A stretch of 64,000 bases of DNA from Hyphomicrobiales bacterium. Lineage in GTDB: Bacteria; Pseudomonadota; Alphaproteobacteria; Rhizobiales; Beijerinckiaceae. Under the pieces are notes generated by a model, which did no database searches, had not been told where the DNA came from, and was given only the letters and a program-made list of their open reading frames with translations. A program made the translations under genes and the position numbers. Numbering within the stretch: the first letter of the stretch is position 1; each line of letters opens with the position of its first letter. This document shows, one piece after another, positions 27,930 to 37,461 of this stretch. The DNA lies in NCBI GenBank assembly GCA_025351165.1, contig JANXWK010000057.1, forward strand, positions 1 through 64,000, read 5' to 3'.

Positions 27930-29347
27930 ATGAGTTGATGCCCAGTACTAGTGAAAGTATTGATGTAAGCAGTAAGCAAATTGGCATCTGTTGAATATTT
28001 AGCAGCAATGTCAGAATGAGCAGATTTATATGTCATTATATCAAAGGAGGAGTTACGTTTTTCGTTCAAACCAAAATTAATATAGTGTTCTGCTCCAGCT
28101 TGTTCATTGGCCCCATAGGCTTTCATTAAATCACTATGCTGAGCTATATATGCCAATCCATTGAAAGTTGTTGATCGTTTTTCGTTTACACCATTTTGGA
28201 TGAAATGGGTTGCGCCTGCCTGTTTATTTGCGCCAAAAGCTTTGACAAGATCGCCGTAAGACGCAATGTAATCAAGACCATTAAAGGTTGTTGATCGTTT
28301 TTCGTTTACACCATTTTGGATGAAATGGGTTGCGCCTGCCTGTTCATTTGTGCCAAAAACTTTGATAAGATCGCCGTAAGAGGCAATGTAGTCAAGACCG
28401 TTAAAGGTTGTTTTTCTACCTTCTTTTTGGCCAGAACTTTGCCAATGACTGAGGCCAGCAGCAGCATTTGCACCAAAAGCTTTAATAAGGTCAGAATAGG
28501 AGGCAATGTAATCAAGTGCATTGAATGGAATTTCAGGACTGGCGACGGGAGTATTTGGAGGTGTACTTGTTGGAACAGTTGAAGAGCTGGCTAAAGTGTA
28601 ACCTAAAATATCCATTGAGCGTATATCTGTATCTGAAAACACAAGTTGAGTACCTGTACTTGCATAACCACAGGCATCACCTTTAACACTACTGCCCCAA
28701 TCAGCTAAATCACCGCCAGCTTCTCCCATTTCAAAAAGCATATTTTTGCCATCAATTGAAAAGTAGGAATTTTTATAGCTGGAGGAAGCATTCAATATGC
28801 CAGGGGACGAATAACGACACAGCCCTAAAATCGTTTTAAAATAAGCCCCATCTGAACCAAGACTACGGCTCATAACCTCCGAAATTTCGTGTTCAAGCAC
28901 ACCAATGGCATCAATACTACCAATAACGGCACGCTTATTGGGATCAAAACTATATGAGTTACCAGACCCCAGTGTAACAGTCCCATCGGAAGTTGTATTA
29001 TTTGACAGGCCTAAGGCTTTTGCTTCAGCAGTACTAACATTGTAATTGGCTGAAGAGTTTAAAACGGAAAGTGGATCAATTTTTGGAAGTCTTGCCAATA
29101 CTGTGTAGTCGTCATTTGAAACAGCTTTTGCCTTCAAGGCACTCACAACAGTATTATAGTCATAACTGCCGAAGGATGTTTCGGACTGCGCTATGCCACC
29201 AAAAAGGTTTTTCCAGTTAAAGGTAATGTTTATTGTGATATTGTCAGAAAATGTTGATTCAAAAAAAGCAATCGCACTTTGCACTGCTGTTTTAAATCCT
29301 GTTGGAGCAGTTGCTGCAGTTGAATCATATGTAGCAACTATTTTCAT
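27926..29347 (-). CDS. Metalloprotease-like protein with HExxE motif and 40-residue tandem repeats
   Basis: The protein has 473 residues from the ATG at 29347, which has TAGGG a few bases upstream; the longer frame from 29422 has no good start signal. The N-terminal half (1-255) resembles a family of predicted secreted metalloproteases and contains LEHEISEVMSR at residues 151-161. The motif is HExxE, not HExxH, so activity is uncertain. A Pro/Thr/Ser linker (256-273) leads to five repeats of 40 residues (275-314, 315-354, 355-394, 395-434, 435-473) of the type FNGLDYIASYGDLIKAFG, AGATHFIQNGVNEKRSTT. Such repeats occur in alphaproteobacterial exported RTX-like proteins. No N-terminal signal peptide is seen, which would fit type I secretion, but no exporter genes are nearby. 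Confidence 0.75.
   Translation of the reverse strand: MKIVATYDSTAATAPTGFKTAVQSAIAFFESTFSDNITINITFNWKNLFGGIAQSETSFGSYDYNTVVSALKAKAVSNDDYTVLARLPKIDPLSVLNSSANYNVSTAEAKALGLSNNTTSDGTVTLGSGNSYSFDPNKRAVIGSIDAIGVLEHEISEVMSRSLGSDGAYFKTILGLCRYSSPGILNASSSYKNSYFSIDGKNMLFEMGEAGGDLADWGSSVKGDACGYASTGTQLVFSDTDIRSMDILGYTLASSSTVPTSTPPNTPVASPEIPFNALDYIASYSDLIKAFGANAAAGLSHWQSSGQKEGRKTTFNGLDYIASYGDLIKVFGTNEQAGATHFIQNGVNEKRSTTFNGLDYIASYGDLVKAFGANKQAGATHFIQNGVNEKRSTTFNGLAYIAQHSDLMKAYGANEQAGAEHYINFGLNEKRNSSFDIMTYKSAHSDIAAKYSTDANLLTAYINTFTSTGHQLI
27929..28525 (-). repeat. Five tandem 120-bp coding repeats
   Basis: This part of the gene encodes the five 40-residue repeats. The two central copies are nearly identical in DNA: 28167-28224 and 28287-28344 match exactly over 58 bases at a spacing of exactly 120. 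The outer copies have diverged. This points to recent duplication or conversion, so copy number may vary between strains. Confidence 0.85.
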
Positions 29348-29664
29348 GATACGCACCCTAACAACTCTAACTATGCAGCAAGAATTCCATGGCATAGGGG
29401 GAGTGTCAATCTTGACCTGCAATGTATAGGAGGCAAACTACAGTCGTGCTAAAAGATTAGTTACGTTTATATGTGAACAAAAAATTAATACTGTTGCAGA
29501 GGGTATTTATGTTTATGAAAATCTAAATTCAAAGACTTTTGCATTCTCAGGTACTGTTGACTAAAATTAAAAAGGTATAGTCAAAAAATCCAACCTTACG
29601 AAAATGAAATTAAAGGCCTACGTGTAGGGTTAATTAAAATATAATATTTACTGGAGCTAAAGTA
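29348..29664. other. Intergenic region between divergent genes
   Basis: These 317 bases separate the start of the minus-strand repeat protein from the start of degP, so promoters for both should lie here. The DNA is A+T-rich. I see no RNA gene, no convincing dyad and no promoter that I would place. Confidence 0.3.
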
Positions 29665-31086
29665 ATGAATTTTGAAGTCAAATCTGTTTTCAAAGCTGTG
29701 TGTCTGAGCCTTATAATTTTAAAACCAACAAGCTTGTACAGTCAGGAAAAATACATTCCACAGTCGAGCACAGAGATAAAACTATCTTTTGCGCCTGTTG
29801 TAAAAAAAACGGCCACTGCTGTTGTCAATGTCTATGGAGCCAGGCGTGAAATAAGAGGTCGGACAAACCTGTTTGATGATCCTGTATTTAGGGAATTCTT
29901 TGGTGGGCCTCAAGGTGGAGGCCGAGAGCGCGTTCAGCAGTCAGTTGGCTCTGGCGTAATCGTGGCAGCAGAGGGAATTATTATAACCAATCATCATGTT
30001 ATTGAAGGCATGACGGAAGTTAAGGTTGCACTGGCTGATAAACGCGAATTTGATGCTGAGATTGTCTTGCGTGATCCTCGTACTGATTTGGCGGTGTTAA
30101 AGATTAAGTCCGCCGAAAAGCTGACCCCAATAGAACTTTCAGATTCAGATACACTTGAGATTGGGGACATCGTGCTGGCAATTGGTAACCCGTTTGGTGT
30201 GGGGCAGACTGTTACGCAGGGTATTGTTTCTGCACTTGCCAGAACGCAGGTTGGCATTTCAGATTATCAGTTTTTTATCCAGACTGATGCTGCAATTAAT
30301 CCTGGAAACTCAGGCGGCGCCTTGGTTGACATGCAAGGTAAACTCGTTGGAATAAACACAGCAATTTTTTCCCGTTCTGGTGGTAATCAGGGTATTGGTT
30401 TTGCAATTCCAGCCAATATGGTCAAGGTAATTATTCAAAGCGCCAAGGGCGGAAACATTAGCGTCAAGCGTCCATGGTTTGGCGCAAGGCTACAATCAGT
30501 TACGAGCGACATGGCAGAAGGCCTGAACCTTGCACGTCCAGCTGGGGCCTTGGTTGCAAGTGTTGTAGAAGACAGTCCAGCAGCAGATTCAGGCCTAAGA
30601 CGTGGCGATGTAATTATATCAGTAGACAACATCGAAGTAGATGATCCTGACAGCTTTGGCTATAGATTTTCAACCAAGGGCATTTCTGGACAGGCATTGT
30701 TGGGCATTTCACGCGGGGGTAAAAAAATTCTTCTGCCTGTAAGTTTGAAATTGGCTCCAGAGATACCTGCCCGAGATTTGATAAAATTTAAAGGTGACAG
30801 CACTACGCCTTTTGGTGGCACAAGCATCTTAAATTTATCGCCAGCTGTTGCAGAAGAGCTTTCGCTTTCAACAGATCAAAAAGGCGTGGTTATTGCTGAT
30901 ATTGAAGCTGGATCTGTTTCAGAACAGCTAGGCTTTCAAAAAGGTGATATTATAGTAGCTATAAATGGTGCAAACATAGGCTCCACATCCGAAATGAATA
31001 CGGCATTGAAGCGTGGGAGAGTGCAGTTTTGGCGCATTGCCATTAATAGAGCTGGGCAAATTATCAATACTGTTTTTGGTGGATAA
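29665..31086 (+). CDS. Periplasmic serine endoprotease, DegP/DegQ family
   Basis: This is a Do-type protease and chaperone that degrades misfolded envelope proteins. The protein has 473 residues. A signal peptide covers about residues 1-26 (VFKAVCLSLIILKPTSLYSQ). The trypsin-like domain has the catalytic triad His111 (TNHHVI), Asp141 (RTDLAVLK) and Ser216 (GNSGGAL). Two PDZ domains follow (about 265-355 and 375-465). The insert near residues 60-95 (the LA loop, FDDPVFREFF) is typical. GGAG precedes the ATG. The gene order degP-rarA is common in Rhizobiales. I cannot say whether DegP or DegQ is the right name. Confidence 0.95.
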   Translation: MNFEVKSVFKAVCLSLIILKPTSLYSQEKYIPQSSTEIKLSFAPVVKKTATAVVNVYGARREIRGRTNLFDDPVFREFFGGPQGGGRERVQQSVGSGVIVAAEGIIITNHHVIEGMTEVKVALADKREFDAEIVLRDPRTDLAVLKIKSAEKLTPIELSDSDTLEIGDIVLAIGNPFGVGQTVTQGIVSALARTQVGISDYQFFIQTDAAINPGNSGGALVDMQGKLVGINTAIFSRSGGNQGIGFAIPANMVKVIIQSAKGGNISVKRPWFGARLQSVTSDMAEGLNLARPAGALVASVVEDSPAADSGLRRGDVIISVDNIEVDDPDSFGYRFSTKGISGQALLGISRGGKKILLPVSLKLAPEIPARDLIKFKGDSTTPFGGTSILNLSPAVAEELSLSTDQKGVVIADIEAGSVSEQLGFQKGDIIVAINGANIGSTSEMNTALKRGRVQFWRIAINRAGQIINTVFGG

Positions 31087-31088
31087 AG

Positions 31089-32399
31089 GTGTCTGATATC
31101 TTCATAGCTGCTGGCTTAAACAAGGGTGCTCCGCGTCCATTGGCAGATAGGCTACGACCAAATTTACTAAGAGACGTTGTTGGTCAGGAACACCTGACTG
31201 GAGCGGATGGATCTTTGACAAGAGTATTGGGGAGTGATTCATTAGGATCCATGATTTTTTGGGGGCCACCTGGTACAGGCAAAACAACTGTTGCAAGGCT
31301 TCTGGCAACTGAGACCAAGCTTAAATTTGAGCAGATCTCAGCTATTTTTTCAGGGGTTGCAGATCTTAAAAAGCTGTTTGATTTAGCTCGATCAAGGCGA
31401 ATGAACGGACAAGGTAATTTATTGTTTGTGGATGAGATTCACAGGTTCAATCGAACTCAGCAGGATAGTTTTCTGCCTATGATGGAAGATGGGACTATTA
31501 CCATGATAGGAGCTACAACTGAAAACCCATCTTTTGCATTGAATGCTGCACTTTTGTCACGTGCTAGAGTTTTAACCTTCAAAAGCTTGGATGAAACCAG
31601 TATTTTGGCTTTGTTGGCAAGGGCAGAAGAAAGCGAAAAAAAGCTTTTACCTTTGACAAACGATGCACGTCTTGTGCTGGCACAGATGTCGGACGGGGAT
31701 GGGCGCGCAGCACTCACTATGGCGGAAGAAATTTGGCGCGTAGTAAAACAGGGTGAAAGTCTGGATGTAAAAAGCTTGGGCATAATTTTACAGCGCAGAG
31801 CACCAGTATATGACCGTGCTCAGGACGGCCATTATAATCTGATTTCAGCTCTTCATAAATCTGTACGGGGATCTGATCCTGATGCAGCACTCTATTACTT
31901 CTGCCGTATGATTGATGCGGGTGAAGATCCTCTCTTTTTGGCACGGCGGCTAGTCCGTATGGCAAGTGAAGATATTGGAAATGCTGATATAAACGCACTT
32001 GTCGTAGCGCTTAATGCTAAACAGGCCTATGATTTTCTAGGATCCCCAGAGGGAGAATTGGCACTAGCGCAATGTGTAATTTATTTGGCGACTGCCCCAA
32101 AATCCAATGCAGTTTATGTTGCTTACAAAAACGCACTTAAAACAGCTAAAGCTGCTGGTTCGCTTATGCCACCAAAAACTATTCTGAATGCACCAACAAA
32201 ACTTATGCAAGAAGAAGGATATGGCGCAACATATAAATATGACCACGATGAGGCGGATGCTTTTTCTGGACAGAACTACTTCCCAGAAAGCTTAGGCCGC
32301 AAGCAATTTTACAAACCTGTGGAAAGAGGCTTTGAGCGCGATTTAAAAAAACGGCTGGACTGGTGGGCAAAGCTTAGAAAAGAGCGAAATCAGGATTAA
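31089..32399 (+). CDS. rarA: Replication-associated recombination protein RarA (MgsA)
   Basis: RarA is an AAA+ ATPase that acts at stalled replication forks, related to clamp loaders and to eukaryotic WRNIP1. The protein has 436 residues with Walker A GPPGTGKTT (59-67), Walker B LLFVDEIHRFN, sensor 1 GATTENPSF, and the tetramerisation domain with YDFLGSPEGELALAQ. It starts at a GTG at 31089, two bases after the degP stop, which suggests coupled translation. Its 3' end overlaps that of the HerA-like gene by 4 bases. Confidence 0.96.
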   Translation: MSDIFIAAGLNKGAPRPLADRLRPNLLRDVVGQEHLTGADGSLTRVLGSDSLGSMIFWGPPGTGKTTVARLLATETKLKFEQISAIFSGVADLKKLFDLARSRRMNGQGNLLFVDEIHRFNRTQQDSFLPMMEDGTITMIGATTENPSFALNAALLSRARVLTFKSLDETSILALLARAEESEKKLLPLTNDARLVLAQMSDGDGRAALTMAEEIWRVVKQGESLDVKSLGIILQRRAPVYDRAQDGHYNLISALHKSVRGSDPDAALYYFCRMIDAGEDPLFLARRLVRMASEDIGNADINALVVALNAKQAYDFLGSPEGELALAQCVIYLATAPKSNAVYVAYKNALKTAKAAGSLMPPKTILNAPTKLMQEEGYGATYKYDHDEADAFSGQNYFPESLGRKQFYKPVERGFERDLKKRLDWWAKLRKERNQD

Positions 32400-34093
32400 T
32401 CGTGCCCTTTATCTGATCCTCTCATGCGGCTGATAATACTGCGCATGTTGACGCTCTGCTGATTATTCGCTCTTTCGGCCTCAGCTATTCCTGTTGAGGT
32501 TTTAGGAAGGTGCTGCTGAATCTGAAATTCAAATTTCATACGCATTGGTGTTGCAATGGCCTCACCAAAAGCAATAGCCTCACGGTTTCCTATTGATGAT
32601 AAAAATCCTATTGTGCTTGATGAAGAGTCAGACAAAGCAGATTTTATGATATCTTGATCGCGCTCATTTGCCAGACGCATGGCAAAAACAGTTGAACACT
32701 GTGATAAGATTGTTGGATCAAGCTCACCTGGTCGTTGTGTTACAATACCAAGATAAGCTCCATATTTACGGCCTTCTTTTGCAATTCTGGCAATGGCAGT
32801 ACGCGTTGGAACAAACCCAAGTGATTTGTCCTGTGGTACATATCTGTGAGCTTCTTCGCAAAGGAGTAAAATCTCGTATTTGCCTTGGCTTAACATTGCA
32901 ATATCAAAAGCCATACGTGCCATAACGGAAGAAACGGCATTCACGACTTCTGAGGGAAGACCCGCAAGCTGAAAAACTGTAATAGGCTTACTGTTGATTG
33001 GAATACGAAAAATTGTGCAGATGATGCCTTCAATATTATCTTCAATCGTTGATTTTGAAAACATGAATTTGAAGCGTGGATCATGGCACATACTATCCAA
33101 TCTATGCATGACTGAGCGCAGCTCAGATTTGGCAAATTTTGAATCAAGCTTACCAAGTTCATCGTCAATCAACTTTACCAGATCTGATATACGGTAGGGA
33201 ACTGGCGTATCAGATGTCATACCAGAGCTGTCGGCTGACAATGAACGTTTGAGTAATGGGCTAGAGATAGAATTTGTTTGGGGTGTATTGTAACGTACTT
33301 TTGCAGCTGCAATAAACTCCCGCAAAATGTCCAGTTCACCATCCATGGGCTTGCGACCGCGAAATAATACGTCAGCAAACTCTTCCAAACGAAACATCCA
33401 GAAGGGTAGCTCAAGGCAAGTTGAATCAACTGTTACTGATATGTCAGAAAAAGCGCTTGTATATTCATTGTGAGGATCAAGGATAAGAACGCGCAGGTTG
33501 GGTTTTGCAATAACGGCTTTTCGCAACAAAATTGAAACTGCACTGGATTTACCAACACCTGTTGTGCCAAGAACTGCAAAATGGCGTGATAGCATCATGT
33601 CAATATTTACGGATGCTGGTACAGTTTCATCCTGCGAGAGCGTACCAATATCAACGGCCATACCAGTGTTGATCGTATATATGGCTTGCAGATCTCTCAC
33701 GCGAATACGATGTGCAACGGCCCCTAGATATGGATACGAAGAAATACCAGTTCTAAAAACTGGGCCATCTTCAGCATCAGAAATTTCGCCAACCAGCTCT
33801 ACTTTGATATAAATTACGTTTAAATCTGTATCGCTCCATAACTGGCTTGTAGTATTCATCTCATATACAACGCCGACAATGCGCTTGTCACCCGTATTTA
33901 TGGATATAAGCCGCCCGATAGCCCAAAAGTCAGCGTTGGCACCAGTAAGATTGTTGGCCGCGGCTGAAATAACAGCGCGGGACCCGTTGCAGAATGTTAA
34001 TCTGCCAATCATGCGTTCAGTAGGCTGCTCCCCCCCGCGCCTGTCTGATAGAGCATTCTCATCTAGTTGTGCTGCACCAACAAATATATTCAT
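32396..34093 (-). CDS. HerA-like ATPase (DUF87 family)
   Basis: The protein has 565 residues. The N-terminal HAS-barrel-like region (about 30-130) precedes a HerA/FtsK-type motor: Walker A GTTGVGKS (176-183), a DPHNEY block, Walker B LLLCEEAHRYVP, and the arginine-containing GRKYGAYLGIVTQRPGELDP. In archaea HerA works with NurA in DNA end resection; bacterial DUF87 proteins also occur in defence and DNA translocation. Nothing next to it looks like NurA, a SIR2 protein or another defence partner, so a housekeeping DNA-transaction role is more likely. The start ATG at 34093 faces the aminotransferase gene across a shared intergenic region. Confidence 0.9.
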   Translation of the reverse strand: MNIFVGAAQLDENALSDRRGGEQPTERMIGRLTFCNGSRAVISAAANNLTGANADFWAIGRLISINTGDKRIVGVVYEMNTTSQLWSDTDLNVIYIKVELVGEISDAEDGPVFRTGISSYPYLGAVAHRIRVRDLQAIYTINTGMAVDIGTLSQDETVPASVNIDMMLSRHFAVLGTTGVGKSSAVSILLRKAVIAKPNLRVLILDPHNEYTSAFSDISVTVDSTCLELPFWMFRLEEFADVLFRGRKPMDGELDILREFIAAAKVRYNTPQTNSISSPLLKRSLSADSSGMTSDTPVPYRISDLVKLIDDELGKLDSKFAKSELRSVMHRLDSMCHDPRFKFMFSKSTIEDNIEGIICTIFRIPINSKPITVFQLAGLPSEVVNAVSSVMARMAFDIAMLSQGKYEILLLCEEAHRYVPQDKSLGFVPTRTAIARIAKEGRKYGAYLGIVTQRPGELDPTILSQCSTVFAMRLANERDQDIIKSALSDSSSSTIGFLSSIGNREAIAFGEAIATPMRMKFEFQIQQHLPKTSTGIAEAERANNQQSVNMRSIISRMRGSDKGHD

Positions 34094-34416
34094 TTAAGAT
34101 CTCACAAAAGCATTGTATAAGTGCACTTACGATATTCACTATCAATTTAATTATTCATTATTACACGAGCCTAATTGCGGCTGTAGAGGCTAAAACTAAG
34201 GGTTTTTTGTCTTAATGGTTAAACAGATGTAATTTTAGAGACGTTTTTAAATGATCTTTTATGAGAAATTGCACTAAATTTAAAATGATAGGGGTTTAAT
34301 AATAATCTAATAATAATGTGAATTCCAAAGCATATTTATTGTATGTAACTAGGTAAATTATGATAGATTCGCTTAATATTTCAGGATTGCAACGCCGTTT
34401 AGAAGAGTTATGGCTT
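34094..34416. other. Divergent intergenic region, herA-like/aminotransferase
   Basis: The 323 bases are very A+T-rich, and promoters for both flanking genes must lie here. I see no RNA gene and no clear operator. The open frame of the aminotransferase reaches back to 34360 within it. Confidence 0.3.
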
Positions 34417-35637
34417 ATGAATGATTTTCACCGCATACGTCGCCTGCCACCTTACGTTTTTGAACACGTAAACAAAATCAAGGCGGCGCAGCGTGCACAG
34501 GGCATCGATATTATTGATTTAGGTATGGGAAATCCAGATTTACCAGCGCCAAAGCATGTCCTTGACAAAATGGTGGAAACTATTGGTAAGCCGCGGACTG
34601 ATCGCTATTCATCCAGCAAGGGAATTGTGGGCTTGCGCCGTGCGCAGGCCAATTATTACGAGCGTAGGTTTGGTGTAAAGCTCAACCCTGACACGCAGGT
34701 TGTGGCAACGCTTGGCTCTAAAGAGGGCTTTGCGAATATGGCACAGGCCATAACAGGGCCTGGCGATGTGGTGCTTGTACCAAATCCAAGTTACCCTATT
34801 CACGCATTCGGGTTTTTAATGGCTGGTGGTGTTATCCGTTCAGTTCCAGCAGAACCGACACCTGCGTTTTTTCCTGCGCTTGAAAGGGCTGTGCAGTATT
34901 CTGTGCCAAAGCCAATTGCGCTTGTAGTCTGCTATCCCTCAAACCCGACTGCTTTTGTAGCGGATCTTGATTTCTACCGTGATTTGGTCGCTTTTGCCAA
35001 AAAACACGAGCTTATTCTATTGTCCGATTTGGCATATGCCGAATTGTATTTTGATGACAAAAACCCGCCTCCATCAGTGTTGCAGGTGCCAGGCGCAATA
35101 GACGTAACGGTCGAGTTCACATCAATGTCAAAAACCTATTCCATGGCTGGTTGGCGCATGGGTTTTGCTGTGGGCAATGAGCGTCTGCTAGCAGCTTTGG
35201 CGCGTGTGAAAAGTTACCTGGACTATGGTGCATACACACCCATTCAAGTTGCAGCAACAGCAGCCTTGAACGGGCCTGATGATTGCATTGCTGAGATGCG
35301 CAGCATTTACAAGGCGCGGCGTGATGTGCTGGTATCAAGTTTTGCCAAGATTGGCTGGGATATTCCCGTGCCACAAGCCTCCATGTTCGCCTGGGTGCAG
35401 ATTCCAGAAAAATTCAGGCATTTGGGTAGCCTGGAGTTTGCAAAACTGCTGATAGAAAAAGCCGATGTTGCTGTGGCACCAGGGATTGGTTTTGGTGAAT
35501 TTGGCGATGATTTTGTACGGTTTGCCATAGTTGAGAACGAACAGCGCATTAAACAAGCTGCACGCAGCATTGGGAAATTCTTCAAAACAGCAGATGCGAC
35601 TCTGCATAATGTGGTGGAGTTGAAGAAGGTTGGGTGA
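34417..35637 (+). CDS. Class I/II aminotransferase (AlaC / LL-diaminopimelate aminotransferase-like)
   Basis: This is a PLP-dependent fold type I aminotransferase. The cofactor lysine lies in SMSKTYSMAGWRMG; other conserved parts are DLGMGNPDLPAPKH, RYSSSKGI, NPSYPIHAFG and CYPSNPTAF. The group includes alanine transaminase AlaC and LL-diaminopimelate aminotransferase. Its place just before hom, as in other Rhizobiales, suggests a role in amino acid metabolism linked to the aspartate pathway. I prefer the ATG at 34417 (MNDFHRIRRLPPYVFEHVNK), because the family begins there and AGAAGAG precedes it. An in-frame ATG at 34360 with AGGTAA upstream is also possible (425 residues). Confidence 0.93.
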   Translation: MNDFHRIRRLPPYVFEHVNKIKAAQRAQGIDIIDLGMGNPDLPAPKHVLDKMVETIGKPRTDRYSSSKGIVGLRRAQANYYERRFGVKLNPDTQVVATLGSKEGFANMAQAITGPGDVVLVPNPSYPIHAFGFLMAGGVIRSVPAEPTPAFFPALERAVQYSVPKPIALVVCYPSNPTAFVADLDFYRDLVAFAKKHELILLSDLAYAELYFDDKNPPPSVLQVPGAIDVTVEFTSMSKTYSMAGWRMGFAVGNERLLAALARVKSYLDYGAYTPIQVAATAALNGPDDCIAEMRSIYKARRDVLVSSFAKIGWDIPVPQASMFAWVQIPEKFRHLGSLEFAKLLIEKADVAVAPGIGFGEFGDDFVRFAIVENEQRIKQAARSIGKFFKTADATLHNVVELKKVG

Positions 35638-35646
35638 GAAAAGATT

Positions 35647-35660
35647 GCGCTTAAAAGCGC
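35647..35660. other. Small perfect palindrome after the aminotransferase gene
   Basis: gcgcttaaaagcgc is a 14-base palindrome with 6-base arms and a 2-base centre. No T-run follows, so it is not a clear terminator. The remaining 223-base gap before hom is A+T-rich with no visible gene. Confidence 0.3.
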
Positions 35661-35860
35661 GATCACATATCTACCAGCAAATTACACACCATTACTAAAG
35701 GTTTTAAAAATTCATTAGCCAAAAGCACAAACATTTTTAATGCAGGTAGCTTTGATATCTAAATATTTTTATTTAATTCCTTTTAAAAAAACCGTGATCT
35801 ATTACACGGCCTGCGTTAATGCTGGTCTCTAATTTCTTCTGTATGAGTCTGTAATTTTAA

Positions 35861-37192
35861 ATGAGCAATCCTTTACCTCACACTCCTCTTCGGCTTGGCA
35901 TCGCTGGGCTAGGCACTGTTGGCGCCTCTGTCATCAACATTCTACATGGCAAGGCTGATGTGCTTGCTGCTGAACTTGGCCGCGTTATCACTGTAGCAGC
36001 AGTTTGTGCACGTGAACCTGGCAAGGACCGTGGGCTTGATCTTGGCAATGCATTCTGGTTTGCTGACCCCGTTGAAATGGCGCAATCGTCTGAAATTGAT
36101 GTATTTGTTGAGCTTATGGGTGGGGCGGGTAACCCTGCAAAAGCCGCCGTTGAGGCCGCCCTTAATGCAGGAAAATCAGTAATCACCGCCAATAAAGCAT
36201 TGCTTGCAGCACATGGGCAGTCACTTGCAGCTTTAGCTGAGAGCAAAAACGTGGCACTCCTCTACGAGGCGTCCGCTGCTGGTGGCATTCCTGTCATTAA
36301 AATTTTGAGGGAAGCCTTGGCAGGCAACGCTGTTACAAAAGTATCTGGAATTTTAAACGGTACCTGCAACTACATGTTAACCCGTATGGAAATTGAAAAC
36401 CTGGATTTCGCCACTTGCCTGAGCGAGGCACAGCGTCTTGGTTATGCGGAGGCTGATCCAACCGCTGATATTGGTGGCTTTGATACAGCAAACAAAATTG
36501 CAATTTTAACGAGCCTGGCTTTTGGTACCAAGATTGATGTAGATGCTATTTACATTGAAGGCATAGCCTCAATTACATCGCTCGATATTAAAATGACGGA
36601 TGAGCTTGGATACCGCATCAAGCTTCTTGGTGTAGCAGAGCGCACACCAGCTGGCATTGAACAGCGTGTTCATCCTACAATGGTGCCAAAAACTTCTCCG
36701 CTTGCGCAGGTTATGGGTGTAACAAATGCAGTAACAATTGATGCTGATGCTGTTGGTCAGCTTACTCTCATAGGCCCTGGTGCGGGCGGTGATGCAACCG
36801 CAAGTGCAGTTATAGGCGATATTGCAGAAGTGGCAAAAGGCCTGACTGGCCCTGTTTTCAGGCTGCCCTCCACACAGCTTGAGCGTGCGCCTCGTGCTGC
36901 CATGCAAAGGCATGAAGGCGGTTATTATGTACGCCTGAATGTGCATGATAAAAAAGGAGCCTTTGCAGCTATAGCAGCACGTATGGCTCAAATGAATATT
37001 TCATTGGAAAGTATACTGCAAAAAGGGAATAAAAATACCACAAAAGGGACTGGATTAGCGATTGTTTCAGTCCCAGTCATTCTTATAACGCATGCTACAA
37101 CTGAGGCCGCTATACGAGAAGCCTTGGAAAACATAAGCTCGGATGGCGTTTTAGACGGTTCCCCACAGGTAATTCGTATTGAGCGTGGTTGA
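35861..37192 (+). CDS. hom: Homoserine dehydrogenase
   Basis: The enzyme reduces aspartate semialdehyde to homoserine, leading to threonine and methionine. The protein has 443 residues. The N-terminal Rossmann motif is GIAGLGTVGASV, the catalytic region contains ASAAGGIPVIK, GILNGTCNYML and GYAEADPTADIGGFD, and a C-terminal ACT domain (from about 360, YYVRLNVHDKKGAFA) is the site of feedback control, usually by threonine. A small lipoprotein gene and glpX follow on the same strand. Confidence 0.98.
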   Translation: MSNPLPHTPLRLGIAGLGTVGASVINILHGKADVLAAELGRVITVAAVCAREPGKDRGLDLGNAFWFADPVEMAQSSEIDVFVELMGGAGNPAKAAVEAALNAGKSVITANKALLAAHGQSLAALAESKNVALLYEASAAGGIPVIKILREALAGNAVTKVSGILNGTCNYMLTRMEIENLDFATCLSEAQRLGYAEADPTADIGGFDTANKIAILTSLAFGTKIDVDAIYIEGIASITSLDIKMTDELGYRIKLLGVAERTPAGIEQRVHPTMVPKTSPLAQVMGVTNAVTIDADAVGQLTLIGPGAGGDATASAVIGDIAEVAKGLTGPVFRLPSTQLERAPRAAMQRHEGGYYVRLNVHDKKGAFAAIAARMAQMNISLESILQKGNKNTTKGTGLAIVSVPVILITHATTEAAIREALENISSDGVLDGSPQVIRIERG

Positions 37193-37254
37193 TTTTACTT
37201 TGCTACAGGGGTAGCAAAGACGCATATACCGGTTTTAAGTTCAGGAAAATTACC

Positions 37255-37419
37255 ATGAAAAAAATTGCAACTATTTCCGGTCTTGCCGCATTAAGTCTAT
37301 TATTAATTGCATGTGCAACCGCACCTGCGCCACAATCTGACCTTACACCGCCAAAACAGCGTCTTGATGCTAAAACTGAACTCGAGTATGGCAAGGCTCC
37401 CCGCCAGAACCGCAGCTAA
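37255..37419 (+). CDS. Small lipoprotein, 54 residues
   Basis: The protein starts at the ATG at 37255 (MKKIATISGLAALSLLLIAC), with AGGA 8 bases upstream. It has a basic N-terminus, a hydrophobic core and a lipobox LIAC, so Cys20 should be lipidated and anchored to a membrane. The mature part is only about 35 residues and is rich in Pro, Ala and charged residues (PPKQRLDAKTELEYGKAPRQ). Function unknown. It sits between hom and glpX and may be cotranscribed with them. Confidence 0.7.
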   Translation: MKKIATISGLAALSLLLIACATAPAPQSDLTPPKQRLDAKTELEYGKAPRQNRS

Positions 37420-37461
37420 TAAATCTACAGAACGTTTCTCATATAAAAAGGAATATATTAC

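Noticed and set aside
28167-28344. Regular repeats that could suggest a CRISPR array
   Set aside because: They are in frame, 120 bases apart and encode 40-residue protein repeats; there are no spacers and no cas genes.
32396-34093. HerA-like ATPase as part of a defence system
   Set aside because: Neighbours are rarA, degP and an aminotransferase; no nuclease, SIR2 or other defence partner is adjacent.
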